49,862 nucleotides of DNA, taken from positions 1-49,862 of the forward strand of contig DXKH01000142.1 of assembly GCA_019415335.1 (NCBI GenBank), read 5' to 3'. Shown in pieces: positions 21,911 through 31,262 of this stretch. This stretch comes from Citrobacter sp. Its GTDB lineage: Bacteria > Pseudomonadota > Gammaproteobacteria > Enterobacterales > Enterobacteriaceae. Position numbers and translations under genes: made by a program. The notes beneath the pieces were generated by a model. The model was not told where the DNA came from, did not search any database, and saw nothing but the letters and a program-made list of their open reading frames with translations. Each line of letters starts with the position of its first letter. Positions within the stretch are counted from its first letter, which is position 1.

Positions 21911-22438
21911 TTATTGAGGACGATGGTTCCACGGCATTTTGTCGAGCAGTCGTGCCATTCCACAGAACCCGGTCAAGCCGGCAAACAATAATCCCGCACC
22001 GACGAATCCGCTGAGCAGGAAGAAGCCACTGCTGACACTGTACCCCAGCACAACGCCCAGTAATGCCAATCCGCCAGCCGCAATTTGTACCTGACGCATC
22101 AGCGGAAGCGGCTGTGATTTATCTTCTGCAGTGGGGAATCCCGCCGCTTTCCAGCCGTCAATGCCCCCTTCCAGCAAAAAGGTTTCTGCCGGTGCGGCAA
22201 GAGCCTGCAATGTCGCTGCATTGTTTTGTGTCCGTTTCCCGGACTGACAATGGAAGATAACTTGCTCACCCCGCAGCCTGGCAGGAAAGCCTCCCTGTTC
22301 GAGTGCGCCAAGCGGTGCGAGATGAGCCTGCGGAATGTGTTCACGCAGGTATTCGTCGGCATCGCGAATATCAATCAGTCTGGCGCCTTGCTCAATACGG
22401 GCCTTTGCATCGCGCGGGGAAATCGTCCCGATAGTCAT
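21911..22438 (-). CDS. ygaP: Membrane-anchored rhodanese YgaP
   Basis: This thiosulfate:cyanide sulfurtransferase has 175 residues. The rhodanese domain (about 1-105) carries catalytic Cys64 in FHCQSGKR, and two closely spaced hydrophobic segments at the C-terminus anchor it in the inner membrane. The ATG at 22438 is chosen because the AAGGAG site is too close to the GTG two codons upstream. It follows ygaV by 9 bp, so the two form an operon controlled by YgaV. Confidence 0.94.
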   Translation of the reverse strand: MTIGTISPRDAKARIEQGARLIDIRDADEYLREHIPQAHLAPLGALEQGGFPARLRGEQVIFHCQSGKRTQNNAATLQALAAPAETFLLEGGIDGWKAAGFPTAEDKSQPLPLMRQVQIAAGGLALLGVVLGYSVSSGFFLLSGFVGAGLLFAGLTGFCGMARLLDKMPWNHRPQ

Positions 22439-22447
22439 GTTCACTCC

Positions 22448-22747
22448 TTATGGACAATAGACGTTTTTCAATGTGGCAATGAGTGAGTTCACCGCTGCAT
22501 TTTTAATGGAATAGAGGATGCGCTGAGCATCGCGCTGGCTGTCAATCAGCCCTTCATCGCGCATTTTTGCCAGATGCTGTGAGGTGGCCGACGGGCTCAG
22601 TCCGGTGGCGCGAGCCAGATCGCCCGCGCTGGTACCCGGTGAGCCGCACAGCATACACAGGATCAGCAATCGTTTAGGGTTGCTCATCGCTTTCAGCAGA
22701 GCCGCCGCCTGTTCCGCGCTGGCCTGGAGTTGTTCAAGTTCGCTCAT
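22448..22747 (-). CDS. ygaV: ArsR-family repressor YgaV
   Basis: This 99-residue winged-helix regulator of ygaVP responds in E. coli to tributyltin and to sulfide/persulfide. The DNA-binding helix is in GLSPSATSQHLAKMRDEGL. Cys31, Cys34 and the near-terminal Cys98 (VYCP) are candidate sensor thiols; Cys34 replaces a Ser in the E. coli protein as I recall it. The gene is the first of the operon with ygaP, which fits a role in sulfane sulfur handling. Confidence 0.93.
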   Translation of the reverse strand: MSELEQLQASAEQAAALLKAMSNPKRLLILCMLCGSPGTSAGDLARATGLSPSATSQHLAKMRDEGLIDSQRDAQRILYSIKNAAVNSLIATLKNVYCP

Positions 22748-22817
22748 ATGTATTTTAGTTTTTGCTAAATTAAGTAAATTCTAAAGTAAAAGTGAAATGC
22801 CTGCCAGCGTAAAAAGC

Positions 22818-22832
22818 GTAAAAGAGAGTAAA
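22818..22832 (+). promoter_or_regulatory. Putative CpxR box upstream of yqaE
   Basis: GTAAA-AGAGA-GTAAA matches the CpxR consensus GTAAA-N5-GTAAA exactly, with a further GTAAA at 22809 and two more at 22774 and 22786. E. coli yqaE is a member of the Cpx envelope-stress regulon, so the site is probably functional. Confidence 0.72.
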
Positions 22833-22928
22833 AGCGAGAGTGATGACTGGCGATCTCCGCTAAGCTCACTACGCTTAGGGATAAAATCCCTTTTTAAACA
22901 ATAAGTAATTTTTCTTTTTGGAGTGTGT

Positions 22929-23099
22929 ATGGGTTTCTGGAGAATTGTATTTACGATCGTTCTGCCGCCGCTGGGTGTCCTGTTGGGGAAAGGGTTCGGC
23001 TGGGCCTTCATCCTTAATATCATTCTGACGCTGTTGGGTTATATCCCGGGTCTGATTCACGCGTTCTGGGTGCAAACCCGTCCTTCAACGCTTTCTTAA
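22929..23099 (+). CDS. yqaE: PMP3/UPF0057 small membrane protein YqaE
   Basis: This 56-residue protein has two membrane segments (about 7-25 and 29-48) and the family motif LPPLGVLLGKGFGWAF; the loop is short. It belongs to the PMP3 family, linked to membrane stress and ion homeostasis. It is four residues longer than E. coli YqaE, with tail TRPSTLS. The start ATG follows a TTTGGAGTGTGT leader with a GGAG site. A CpxR-type site lies about 100 bp upstream. Confidence 0.93.
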   Translation: MGFWRIVFTIVLPPLGVLLGKGFGWAFILNIILTLLGYIPGLIHAFWVQTRPSTLS

Positions 23100-23222
23100 C
23101 CGTCATGACACCGCCCGATAGCGTGACGTTATCGGGCTGCACCGGTCGCCGCACCGTCAGAATTTTAAGCGAAACTTTCTGCTACACTTCGTGAGTGTTT
23201 ATTGTCAATGATCGAGGTGGAT

Positions 23223-23672
23223 ATGGGACTTTTCAACTTTGTAAAAGACGCCGGGGAAAAACTGTGGGATGCAGTAACCGGGAATCACGATAAAGACGAT
23301 TTAGCCAAAAAGGTGCAGGACCACCTGAATAAAACCGGTATTCCGGATGCCGACAAGGTGAATGTACAAATTGCCGATGGCAAGGCGACGGTCACTGGCG
23401 ACGGATTAAGCCAGGAAGCAAAAGAAAAGATCCTGATTGCGGTCGGGAATATTTCCGGGATTGCCAGCGTGGAGGATCAGGTTAAAACCGACGCGCCTGC
23501 CGCCGAGAGTCAGTTCTATACGGTAAAATCTGGCGATACCCTGAGCGCCATTTCGAAACAGGTTTATGGCAATGCCAACCTGTATAACAAAATCTTTGAG
23601 GCGAATAAGCCGATGCTTAAAAGCCCGGATAAAATATATCCCGGTCAGGTGCTACGTATTCCAGAAGAATAA
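23223..23672 (+). CDS. kbp: Potassium-binding protein Kbp (YgaU)
   Basis: This 149-residue cytoplasmic protein binds K+ and helps growth under high external potassium. A BON domain covers about residues 20-90, and a LysM domain covers the C-terminus ([19 protein letters not shown] ... YPGQVLRIP). The upstream in-frame start at 23202 is rejected because GAGGTGG sits just before the ATG at 23223, which also gives the E. coli length. Only 6 bp separate its stop from the convergent csiR stop. Confidence 0.95.
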   Translation: MGLFNFVKDAGEKLWDAVTGNHDKDDLAKKVQDHLNKTGIPDADKVNVQIADGKATVTGDGLSQEAKEKILIAVGNISGIASVEDQVKTDAPAAESQFYTVKSGDTLSAISKQVYGNANLYNKIFEANKPMLKSPDKIYPGQVLRIPEE

Positions 23673-23678
23673 GCGCCG

Positions 23679-24371
23679 TCAGGATTTTTCCGCCAGCAGT
23701 TTACCGACCATGGCCTGCTGGATAATAGGAATCGGCGTCAGCAAATGCTGAAGCATGAGTTCACTGGCGCGTGCCGCATCGCGCGCCAGAATTGCCTCCG
23801 TTAGCGTCTGATGCTGAACGTGTTTATCCTCCAGCATTTCAACCGACAAGACCGTTTTTCGCAGCCAGATAAACCGATAGCGCGCGGCGAGATCAAACAG
23901 CCGTTCACGCATTTGCAGCAGATACTGCGAACCGCATCCGGCAACAATAGCGGTGTGGAAGGCCTGATGGCGCAAATCCCACTCATCCAGCAGCTGTTCG
24001 CTGGCGTCGCTGGCCTCAAGCTTACTGAGCATGTGGGCGCGGGCGAGGATCTCGGCTTCCCATTCGTCACCGCCGCGTTCAATCGCCAGACTCACCAGCA
24101 TCGCTTCCATATTGGCGCGGGCATCGAAAATATCGAGCAGCTCCTGCTCCGACATGGAGGCCACCCGATACCCTTTCTGATTCACCACCGTGACCAGCCG
24201 TTCCGCCACCAGATGAGAAAGCGCCTCCCTGAGCGGCCCAACGCCAAGAGAATAGCGTGAGGTTAATAAGCTCATGCGCAGTTTTTCATCAGGCTGATAA
24301 ATACCGCGGATAATATCGTTCTTCAGCCAGCGGTATCCATCTATGGCCGTCGGATGGGAAATGGCGGTCAT
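23679..24371 (-). CDS. csiR: GntR/FadR-type repressor of csiD operon (CsiR/GlaR)
   Basis: This glutarate-responsive repressor controls csiD-lhgO-gabDTP. The N-terminal winged helix includes SLLTSRYSLGVGPLREALSHLV, and the all-helical FadR-C effector domain follows (metal/ligand residues in DLRHQAFHTAIV). The protein is 230 residues, about 10 longer than E. coli CsiR because of the tail VGKLLAEKS. The ATG at 24371 with AGGAG is preferred over an ATG directly after the gabP stop. It is transcribed after gabP. Confidence 0.93.
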   Translation of the reverse strand: MTAISHPTAIDGYRWLKNDIIRGIYQPDEKLRMSLLTSRYSLGVGPLREALSHLVAERLVTVVNQKGYRVASMSEQELLDIFDARANMEAMLVSLAIERGGDEWEAEILARAHMLSKLEASDASEQLLDEWDLRHQAFHTAIVAGCGSQYLLQMRERLFDLAARYRFIWLRKTVLSVEMLEDKHVQHQTLTEAILARDAARASELMLQHLLTPIPIIQQAMVGKLLAEKS

Positions 24372-24416
24372 GGTCTTACTCCTGAATCGTGTTCCCGGCC
24401 TGTACCGGGAAATCAT

Positions 24417-25817
24417 TTAACGGGTATTTTGCAGTGGTGTCTTTTGCCACAATACCAGTTTTTTCCAGCGCGACATAATCGGCACGGTGCAAATAATCCC
24501 CAGCCCCAGCAATCCTGTGGAAATCACTTCCAGTTGTTGTGCCGGGCGAAAGAGCATCACAATCAGCACAAAACTGATAAAGCCAATCACCAACCAGGTC
24601 AGCCACGGATAGAGCCACATTTTCAGTTTGATCTCACCGCCTTCCGCCAGCAGGATTTTGCGCATCCGCAGTTGAGAAACGGCGATAACCAGATACACCA
24701 GCAGGGCAATGGCACCGGAACTGTCGATCAAGAACTTAAACACTTTTGCCGGGGCATAGTAGTTCACGACGACGGTTAAAAATGCCGCGCCGGTCGAGAG
24801 CAGCACCGCCACCCAGGGGGTTTTGCTGCGATTGATTTTGCCCATCATGGCCGGCGCGTCGCCACGGCGGCTCAGGGAGTAGAGCATTCGCGACGCGGTA
24901 TACAGCGCAGAGTTCAGGCAACTGGTTACCGACAGCAGGATCACACAGTCCATGATCAGTTTGGCATGTGGAATATGCAGCAGTTCCAGCACCGACTGAT
25001 AGGAGCCAACCTCTTTCAGACCCGGCATGTTCCATGGGATCAGGGCGACGACGACGAAGATCGAACACAGATAGAAGATCGAAATACGCCAGATGACCGA
25101 GTTAGTCGCGCGAACGATATGCTTATCCGGCGTGTCGGATTCGGCGGCGGCGATGGTGACAATCTCAGCGCCCATAAATGAGAACATGGTGATCAGCATG
25201 GCGCTCAGCACCGCGCCAAAGCCGTTCGGCATAAAGCCGCCGTGATCCCACAAGCGCGAAATACCGCTGACTTCGGCGTAAGGGTAAAAGCCACTGATCG
25301 CCGCCGCACCGAGGGCGATAAAGGCGAGGATGGCAATCACTTTGCACAGCGCCAGCCAGAACTCAAACTCACCGTAGTTTTTGACGCTCAGCAAATTACT
25401 GCCGGTTAACGCCAGCGTGATGACCAACGAGAACAGCCAGATCGGGACGCCGGGGACCCAGGAATTAAGGATAATCGCGGCAATATTCGCTTCAAGCGGG
25501 ATCACCAGCACCCAGAACCACCAGTACAACCAGCCGATGGTATAGCCTGCCCAGCGCCCGATGGCTTTATCGGCGTAGGTGGAAAAGGAGCCGGTGTCCG
25601 GTGTGGCGACGGCCATTTCGGCTAACATCCGCATGATCATCACCACCAGTAATCCGGCGAACAGATAGGCCAGCAGGACCGCGGGTCCGGCCTGGGCTAT
25701 CGCCACGCTGGAACCCACAAACAGACTTGCGCCGATAACCCCGGCAATAGACAGCATGGTGACGTGGCGTGATTTCAGCCCGCCCCCTAAATCATGTGAT
25801 TGCGACAGTTGCCCCAT
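24417..25817 (-). CDS. gabP: GABA permease GabP
   Basis: This APC-family 12-segment transporter imports 4-aminobutyrate with protons. The 466-residue length equals that of E. coli. Segment 1 has SIAGVIGASLFVGSS, the substrate-binding turn of the family, and the ILNSWVPG and SSGAIALL regions are typical. It is the last metabolic gene of the operon, separated from gabT by a pair of REP palindromes. Confidence 0.95.
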   Translation of the reverse strand: MGQLSQSHDLGGGLKSRHVTMLSIAGVIGASLFVGSSVAIAQAGPAVLLAYLFAGLLVVMIMRMLAEMAVATPDTGSFSTYADKAIGRWAGYTIGWLYWWFWVLVIPLEANIAAIILNSWVPGVPIWLFSLVITLALTGSNLLSVKNYGEFEFWLALCKVIAILAFIALGAAAISGFYPYAEVSGISRLWDHGGFMPNGFGAVLSAMLITMFSFMGAEIVTIAAAESDTPDKHIVRATNSVIWRISIFYLCSIFVVVALIPWNMPGLKEVGSYQSVLELLHIPHAKLIMDCVILLSVTSCLNSALYTASRMLYSLSRRGDAPAMMGKINRSKTPWVAVLLSTGAAFLTVVVNYYAPAKVFKFLIDSSGAIALLVYLVIAVSQLRMRKILLAEGGEIKLKMWLYPWLTWLVIGFISFVLIVMLFRPAQQLEVISTGLLGLGIICTVPIMSRWKKLVLWQKTPLQNTR

Positions 25818-25849
25818 CTTATGGCCTCTTTATTGTTATTGAGCCGTTT

Positions 25850-25927
25850 GCCGGATGGCGGCTCCGCCTTATCCGGCCTACAAACCACGCCGACTCTGTA
25901 GGCCGGATAAGCGAAGCGCCATCCGGC
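25850..25927. repeat. BIME (two REPs) between gabT and gabP
   Basis: GCCGGATGGCGGCTCC...TTATCCGGCC (25850-25878) and GTAGGCCGGATAAGCG...GCCATCCGGC (25898-25927) are oppositely oriented REPs. Placed inside the operon, they may stabilise the csiD-gabT mRNA and lower gabP expression. Confidence 0.92.
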
Positions 25928-25942
25928 AATGGGCTGCAAGGG

Positions 25943-27226
25943 TTAACCTTGTTTCGCCTCGGCAAAACACTGGGCGATAATGTCCAGCCCCTGGCGGATT
26001 TGCGCCTCTTCAATGGTGAGCGGAACGAGGATGCGCAGCACGTTGTAGTACGGCCCGCAGGAGAGCAGGATCAGCCCTTTGTCGCGGGCGCGCGCGACGA
26101 TCTCCGCCGTCAGTTTTGCATCTGGCTTGTTGTGGTCGCCGTCTTCAAACAGTTCGATAGCGATCATCGCCCCCAGTCCACGGACGTCACCGATTTCACG
26201 ATGCGTTTCGGCAATCGCCAGCAGACCATTGCGCAGGGTTTCACCGAGTTCGTTGGCTTTTTGCAGCAGATTTTCCTGCTCGAAAATGTTTAGTACCGCT
26301 AATGCAGCGGCGCAGGCAATCGGGTTACCGGCATAGGTGCCGCCCAGCCCACCCGGCGGAATGGCGTCCATGACGTCGGCGCGTCCGGTCACGCCCGCCA
26401 GCGGGAAGCCCCCGGCGATAGACTTGGCGAAGGTGGTGATGTCCGGTGCCACGCCCATTTGCTCCATTGCGAACAGCGTACCGGTACGCCCCGCGCCGCT
26501 CTGCACTTCATCGGCAATCAGCATGATCCCGTGCTCGTCGCAAATCGCACGCAGGCGCTGCATAAAGGCCGGAGAGGCGGCGTAAAAACCGCCTTCACCC
26601 TGTACCGGTTCAATCACGATGGCGGCGATATCTTCCGGCGCGGCATCGTTTTTAAAGATGCGGTGAATGCTGGCGATAGCATCATCTTCGCTAATGCCGT
26701 GCAGGGCGCAGGGGTAGATCGCGCGATAGACGTGACCCGGCATCAGCCCCATTCCGGCGGAGTACGGGTTCACTTTCCCGGTCAGCGACAGGGTGTAGTG
26801 AGTGCGGCCGTGGTACGCGCCGCTAAAGGCGATCGTTCCCGTACGTTTCGTTGCCGCACGGGCGATCTTCACCGCGTTTTCCACCGCTTCGGAACCGGTG
26901 GTGACCAGCAGGGTCTTCTTGGCGAAGTCGCCTGGCACTTTCTGGTTCATGATTTCGCACAGTTGCAGATACGGCTCATAGGCCAGCACCTGGAAGCAGG
27001 TATGGGACAGCTTTTTCAGTTGCGCTTCGACTGCCGAGACGATCTGCGGGTGCAGGTGTCCGGTGTTCAGCACCGCAATACCACCGGCAAAATCCAGGAA
27101 CTCACGGCCTTCCACGTCCCAGACCCGACAGTTTTCCGCGCGCTCGGCAAAGATCGGGTGAATCTGTCCTACGCCACGCGGGACGGCATGAGTGCGACGC
27201 TGCATTAATTCGTTATTGGTGCTCAT
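25943..27226 (-). CDS. gabT: 4-aminobutyrate aminotransferase GabT
   Basis: GabT transfers the GABA amino group to 2-oxoglutarate, giving succinate semialdehyde and glutamate. The 427-residue class III aminotransferase has TTGSEAVENAVKIAR (PLP phosphate contact), LIADEVQSGAGRTG (Asp to the PLP nitrogen) and the Schiff-base Lys in TFAKSIAGGFP. The ATG at 27226 gives the family start MSTNNELMQRR; the frame is open 12 codons further upstream. It follows gabD in one operon. Confidence 0.96.
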   Translation of the reverse strand: MSTNNELMQRRTHAVPRGVGQIHPIFAERAENCRVWDVEGREFLDFAGGIAVLNTGHLHPQIVSAVEAQLKKLSHTCFQVLAYEPYLQLCEIMNQKVPGDFAKKTLLVTTGSEAVENAVKIARAATKRTGTIAFSGAYHGRTHYTLSLTGKVNPYSAGMGLMPGHVYRAIYPCALHGISEDDAIASIHRIFKNDAAPEDIAAIVIEPVQGEGGFYAASPAFMQRLRAICDEHGIMLIADEVQSGAGRTGTLFAMEQMGVAPDITTFAKSIAGGFPLAGVTGRADVMDAIPPGGLGGTYAGNPIACAAALAVLNIFEQENLLQKANELGETLRNGLLAIAETHREIGDVRGLGAMIAIELFEDGDHNKPDAKLTAEIVARARDKGLILLSCGPYYNVLRILVPLTIEEAQIRQGLDIIAQCFAEAKQG

Positions 27227-27251
27227 CAGGTGTTCTCCAGTCGATTTATTA

Positions 27252-28700
27252 TTAAAGGCCAATGCACAGATATTTGATTTCTAAGTAATCTTCGATGCCA
27301 TATTTAGAGCCTTCACGGCCAAGGCCGGAGGCTTTGATCCCGCCAAACGGGGCGACTTCGTTCGAGATAATGCCGGTATTAATGCCGACGATGCCGTACT
27401 CCAGCGCCTCGCCAACGCGAAAGACGCGGCTCAAATCGCGGGCGTAGAAATAGGCCGCCAGACCAAACTCGGTGTCGTTAGCCTGTCTGATGACGTCGGC
27501 TTCATCGGTAAAGCGGAACAGCGGGGCCAGTGGGCCGAAGGTCTCTTCTTTGGCGACCTTCGCGTTGTCAGGCACGTCCACCAGAATGGTCGGCTGGAAG
27601 AAATTGCCGCCCAGCGCGTGCGGTTTCCCACCGCTAATCACCCGGGCGCCTTTTTCCAGCGCATCGGCAATGTGTTCCTGCACTTTGGCGACCGCTTTCT
27701 CATCAATCAGCGGGCCGGTGGTGACGTCGGGAGCCAGACCGTCACCGAGATGCAGTTTTTCCACCGCCTGCTGCAGTTTCTCCGCAAAGCGCTCATAAAT
27801 GCCGTCCTGCACATACAGACGGTTGGCGCAGACGCAGGTCTGTCCGGCGTTGCGGAACTTGGAAGCCAGTGCGCCTTCTATCGCTTTATCGAGGCAGGCA
27901 TCGTCAAAGACGATAAACGGTGCGTTACCGCCCAACTCCAGGGAGACTTTTTTGATGTCTTTGGCGCACTGTTCCATCAACTGGCGACCAATTTCTGTTG
28001 ATCCGGTGAACGACAGTTTGCGTACCAGCGGATGGCTGGTCAGTTCGTTACCGACGGCGCCCGCCGAACCGGTGACAACGCTGAATACGCCCGCCGGGAT
28101 CCCGGCGCGGTTTGCCAGTTCCGCCAGCGCCAGCGCGGAGAACGGCGTCTGGCTGGCGGGTTTAAGCACCATCGTGCAGCCTGCCGCCAGTGCCGGACCG
28201 GCTTTACGGGTGATCATCGCTGACGGGAAGTTCCACGGCGTAATGGCGGCAGTGACGCCAATGGGTTGCTTAATGACGATCAGGCGTTTGTCGGCCTGGT
28301 GTCCGGGAATGGTGTCGCCATAAATACGTTTGCCCTCTTCGGCAAACCACTCAATAAAGGAGGCGGCATAGCTGATTTCCCCTTTGGCTTCCGCCAGCGG
28401 CTTGCCCTGTTCCAGGGTCATCAGACGGGCGAGATCGTCCTGATGCTCCAGCATCAGATTGAACCAGCGACGCAGAATATTCGCCCGCTCTTTGGCGGTA
28501 AGGTCGCGCCAGGCGGGCAGCGCGCGGTTAGCGGCCTCAATGGCGTCGCGGGTTTCCGCACTGCCCATTTTCGGTACGCTGCCCAGCGTCTGGCCGTTGG
28601 CCGGGTTGGTCACCGCAATGACTTCGCCGCTATTGGCATCGCGCCACTGGCCGTCGATCAAGGCCTGCTGACGGAACAACGTCGGATCGTTTAGTTGCAT
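27252..28700 (-). CDS. gabD: Succinate-semialdehyde dehydrogenase GabD
   Basis: GabD oxidises succinate semialdehyde to succinate with NADP+. The 482-residue aldehyde dehydrogenase has the general base Glu in LELGGNAPFIV, the catalytic Cys in GQTCVCANRLY, and the NAD(P)-binding GSTEIGRQLM. The ETFGPLAPLFRF motif is standard. It lies between lhgO and gabT on the minus strand. Confidence 0.97.
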   Translation of the reverse strand: MQLNDPTLFRQQALIDGQWRDANSGEVIAVTNPANGQTLGSVPKMGSAETRDAIEAANRALPAWRDLTAKERANILRRWFNLMLEHQDDLARLMTLEQGKPLAEAKGEISYAASFIEWFAEEGKRIYGDTIPGHQADKRLIVIKQPIGVTAAITPWNFPSAMITRKAGPALAAGCTMVLKPASQTPFSALALAELANRAGIPAGVFSVVTGSAGAVGNELTSHPLVRKLSFTGSTEIGRQLMEQCAKDIKKVSLELGGNAPFIVFDDACLDKAIEGALASKFRNAGQTCVCANRLYVQDGIYERFAEKLQQAVEKLHLGDGLAPDVTTGPLIDEKAVAKVQEHIADALEKGARVISGGKPHALGGNFFQPTILVDVPDNAKVAKEETFGPLAPLFRFTDEADVIRQANDTEFGLAAYFYARDLSRVFRVGEALEYGIVGINTGIISNEVAPFGGIKASGLGREGSKYGIEDYLEIKYLCIGL

Positions 28701-28724
28701 GATGGCTTCCTGTCTGAAAAAAGG

Positions 28725-29993
28725 TTAACGGGTGAAAGCGGCGTGTAATGTGTCCACGCTATGTGCCGCACGTAGCGTGCGTCCGGGATTGCTCTGGTTT
28801 GCCAGTAACGTCTGTACCTGACTGACGATGTGCGCCCCGATGGGGATCGCCGACGTGGCCGCCGGGGAGGGGGCATTGCAGGTGTGGATCGAGCGCGGCG
28901 TGGTGACAAACAGAAAATCGTCAATCAGCTTGCCGTCCGACGAAACGGCCTGGGCGCGGACGCCTGCGGGCCACGGTTGCAGATCGTTTAGTGTCAGGCT
29001 CGGGCAGTACTTTTGCACCAGTCGCAGATAGCCACTCTTACACAGTGAGTTTTTCATTTCGCTTAAACCGGCGCGCAGGTTGTTTTGCAGGACCCGACGA
29101 ATGCCGGAAGAACCGAGGATCTCCAGCGTATCGCTGAGCGAAAAGTCGCGTTTGCGATAGCCCTCGCGCTTAAACGCCAGCACCGCATTCGGCCCAACCG
29201 TGACGCTGCCGTCGATCATGCGGGTGAGATGGACGCCGAGAAACGGCATCGCCGGATCGGGGATCGGGTAGATCAGATGGTTGACTACCTGATTGTGTTT
29301 CGCCGCCAGACGGAAGTACTCGCCACGAAACGGGCAGATGATAAAACCCGGCTCGACGCCGAGCATTTTTACCAGCCGATCGGCCATCAGCCCGGAGCAG
29401 GTAATCAGCGTTGACCCTTCAAATTCCTGTCCCTGGCGGGTACGCACCACCACGCCCGAGGTGTGCTCTTTCAGGGCGCTGACGTCGGCGTTGTAGATAA
29501 TCTCGCCGCCTCTGTCCTGGAAGATTTTCGCCATCGCCGCCGTGACCTCCCGGTAGCTGACGATCCCGCTGGACGGCACAAAAATACCGCCGAGTCCGGT
29601 GATGTTTGGTTCGCGCTCGCGCAGTTCCTGCGCATTCAGCCACTCGCGCTCTAAGCCGTTGGCCGCGGTGCGATCCCACAGGGCGCGCATCCGTTCCATT
29701 TCCTGTTCAGTGGTCGCGACCAGCATCTTGCCGCAGGTGTCGTAGCGGATGCCGTTTTGATCGCAAAAGGCTTTGGTCGCACGATTACCGGCGAGACAAA
29801 ACTGCGCCTTCAGACTGCCTGGGGTGTAATAGACCCCGGCATGGATCACGCCGCTGTTGTGGCCCGTCTGATGACAGGCCGGGCCGGACTCTTTTTCCAG
29901 CAGCGCGATACGAGCGTCCGGATAGACCTCAATTAACTGCATGGCGGTCGACATACCAATAATGCCGCCGCCAATAATCACAAAATCATACAT
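28725..29993 (-). CDS. lhgO: L-2-hydroxyglutarate dehydrogenase (quinone) LhgO
   Basis: This FAD-dependent membrane-associated enzyme oxidises L-2-hydroxyglutarate, the product of CsiD, to 2-oxoglutarate and passes electrons to the quinone pool. The 422-residue product begins with the dinucleotide fold DFVIIGGGIIGMSTAMQL, followed by GPACHQTGHNSGVIHAG, the FAD-contacting motif of the family. It lies 18 bp after csiD and 24 bp before gabD in one operon. Confidence 0.95.
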   Translation of the reverse strand: MYDFVIIGGGIIGMSTAMQLIEVYPDARIALLEKESGPACHQTGHNSGVIHAGVYYTPGSLKAQFCLAGNRATKAFCDQNGIRYDTCGKMLVATTEQEMERMRALWDRTAANGLEREWLNAQELREREPNITGLGGIFVPSSGIVSYREVTAAMAKIFQDRGGEIIYNADVSALKEHTSGVVVRTRQGQEFEGSTLITCSGLMADRLVKMLGVEPGFIICPFRGEYFRLAAKHNQVVNHLIYPIPDPAMPFLGVHLTRMIDGSVTVGPNAVLAFKREGYRKRDFSLSDTLEILGSSGIRRVLQNNLRAGLSEMKNSLCKSGYLRLVQKYCPSLTLNDLQPWPAGVRAQAVSSDGKLIDDFLFVTTPRSIHTCNAPSPAATSAIPIGAHIVSQVQTLLANQSNPGRTLRAAHSVDTLHAAFTR

Positions 29994-30011
29994 CCGCTTG
30001 TTCCTTCACGC

Positions 30012-30989
30012 TTACTGGTGAGTCTGGTAGTGGTGGGTGGAATAAGCGAAGTAGCCGCGCTGGCGCATGAGTTCGCGGCGCAGGTCCGGGTGCGAGGTAA
30101 AACGATCGCGACCGTGCAGCCAGAACAGGTTGTTGATCAACAGGAATTTACCCACCGAAACCGGAACGGACAGGATGCTTTTGCTGGTTTCCAGCGCATC
30201 AGACAGTTCGCTCAGCCAGACGCCTTCTTCAAAATCTTTCGGCTGCACAAACTGGTCGATGTAGCGCATGACCGGGCGACCCTGTTGGTCGACGTCAAAT
30301 ACGGGGTGGAACACATCATGACTGACGTTCTTGCTCGGCGGCGCAGCGAAGCGCATCGGACGGCGCGCCAGTGGGTGACTGAAGTACTCGTCAAGATGCT
30401 CCCAGTCGTCAAGATGCAGCAGCAGCGAGTTGCCGCCGGTCATGTTCTGCTCGTCGATTTTCATCATCAGCACGTAGTCGGTGATCTCTTCGACGTAGGT
30501 GCCGTCGTTATGTAACTCCATCACGCGGTGCGGCTGGCGCAGATAGCTGTCTGAGTTATCGACATTTTTTACCACGAAGCGCGCATAGTACTGACCGCTC
30601 ATGGCATCAAAGTTGGAGCGTCCAACCAGATGCGCCACCGCGGTTGCCAGCTTGACCATGTCGTCAGCCTGCGCCACGTCATCGACGCCTTCGGCATTGA
30701 TCAGCAGCGCGCCCTCTGCGCGATCGAGCAGCGTTTTCAGCAGCAGCGGCTGCAACTGGTTGTCGCACAGATCGTCGAGGATCTTGCCCACTTTGAAGCG
30801 CAGGAACGATTTGTATTCCAGTGCCTGCACCGGCCATTGCGCGACCTGCTGGAGAAAGTGTTCTGTCGTCCGGGCGGAAAAGGTCAGCTCCAGCAGACGC
30901 GGGGACTGGGCTGACGGTTTCAGCGTAAATCCGCTGTAGTGTTGGCCTGGATCTTCAGCGTGCGGTTTAACGGCAGTCAGTGCATTCAT
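30012..30989 (-). CDS. glaH: Glutarate 2-hydroxylase CsiD (GlaH)
   Basis: This non-haem Fe(II)/2-oxoglutarate dioxygenase hydroxylates glutarate to L-2-hydroxyglutarate. The 325-residue product has the metal triad His160, Asp162 (ELHNDGTY) and His292 (LHGRDRF), at the same numbers as in E. coli. It is the first gene of csiD-lhgO-gabDTP. In E. coli the csiD promoter is RpoS-dependent, activated by cAMP-CRP and repressed by CsiR. Confidence 0.97.
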   Translation of the reverse strand: MNALTAVKPHAEDPGQHYSGFTLKPSAQSPRLLELTFSARTTEHFLQQVAQWPVQALEYKSFLRFKVGKILDDLCDNQLQPLLLKTLLDRAEGALLINAEGVDDVAQADDMVKLATAVAHLVGRSNFDAMSGQYYARFVVKNVDNSDSYLRQPHRVMELHNDGTYVEEITDYVLMMKIDEQNMTGGNSLLLHLDDWEHLDEYFSHPLARRPMRFAAPPSKNVSHDVFHPVFDVDQQGRPVMRYIDQFVQPKDFEEGVWLSELSDALETSKSILSVPVSVGKFLLINNLFWLHGRDRFTSHPDLRRELMRQRGYFAYSTHHYQTHQ

Positions 30990-31108
30990 CAGAATCGATC
31001 CTCTCAGTAGATGGTCAGGGAGACATGGCGAAGCTCATTTCGTAGCCATAAATTAAAAATATCTACATTTTTAATAAACGCGCACAAAATGAACTTTTTG
31101 TTTCTTTT

Positions 31109-31126
31109 TTGTGATCAAAAGCAACA
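31109..31126 (-). promoter_or_regulatory. Weak CRP-like site upstream of csiD
   Basis: TTGTGATCAAAAGCAACA has one good CRP half-site (TGTGA) and one poor one (GCAAC in place of TCACA). It lies 120 bp upstream of the csiD ATG, where the cAMP-CRP-activated csiD promoter is expected. The gap 30990-31262 is AT-rich and divergent with the hydrolase gene. Confidence 0.35.
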
Positions 31127-31262
31127 AAAATTTAACATTATTAAATGCAGGGATAAGCGGATGCGTACCGAGAGAAAAGGGTGGAAAAGGTTGAGGAAAC
31201 CGCAGGTTAGCCTACACTAACGCCGGTTGTGGTGCGTCTGATGAGCGAGGCTCGGGATAAAC

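Noticed and set aside
31011..31220. 69-codon frame upstream of the hydrolase gene
   Set aside because: It is AT-rich, has no ribosome site and overlaps the expected csiD promoter region.
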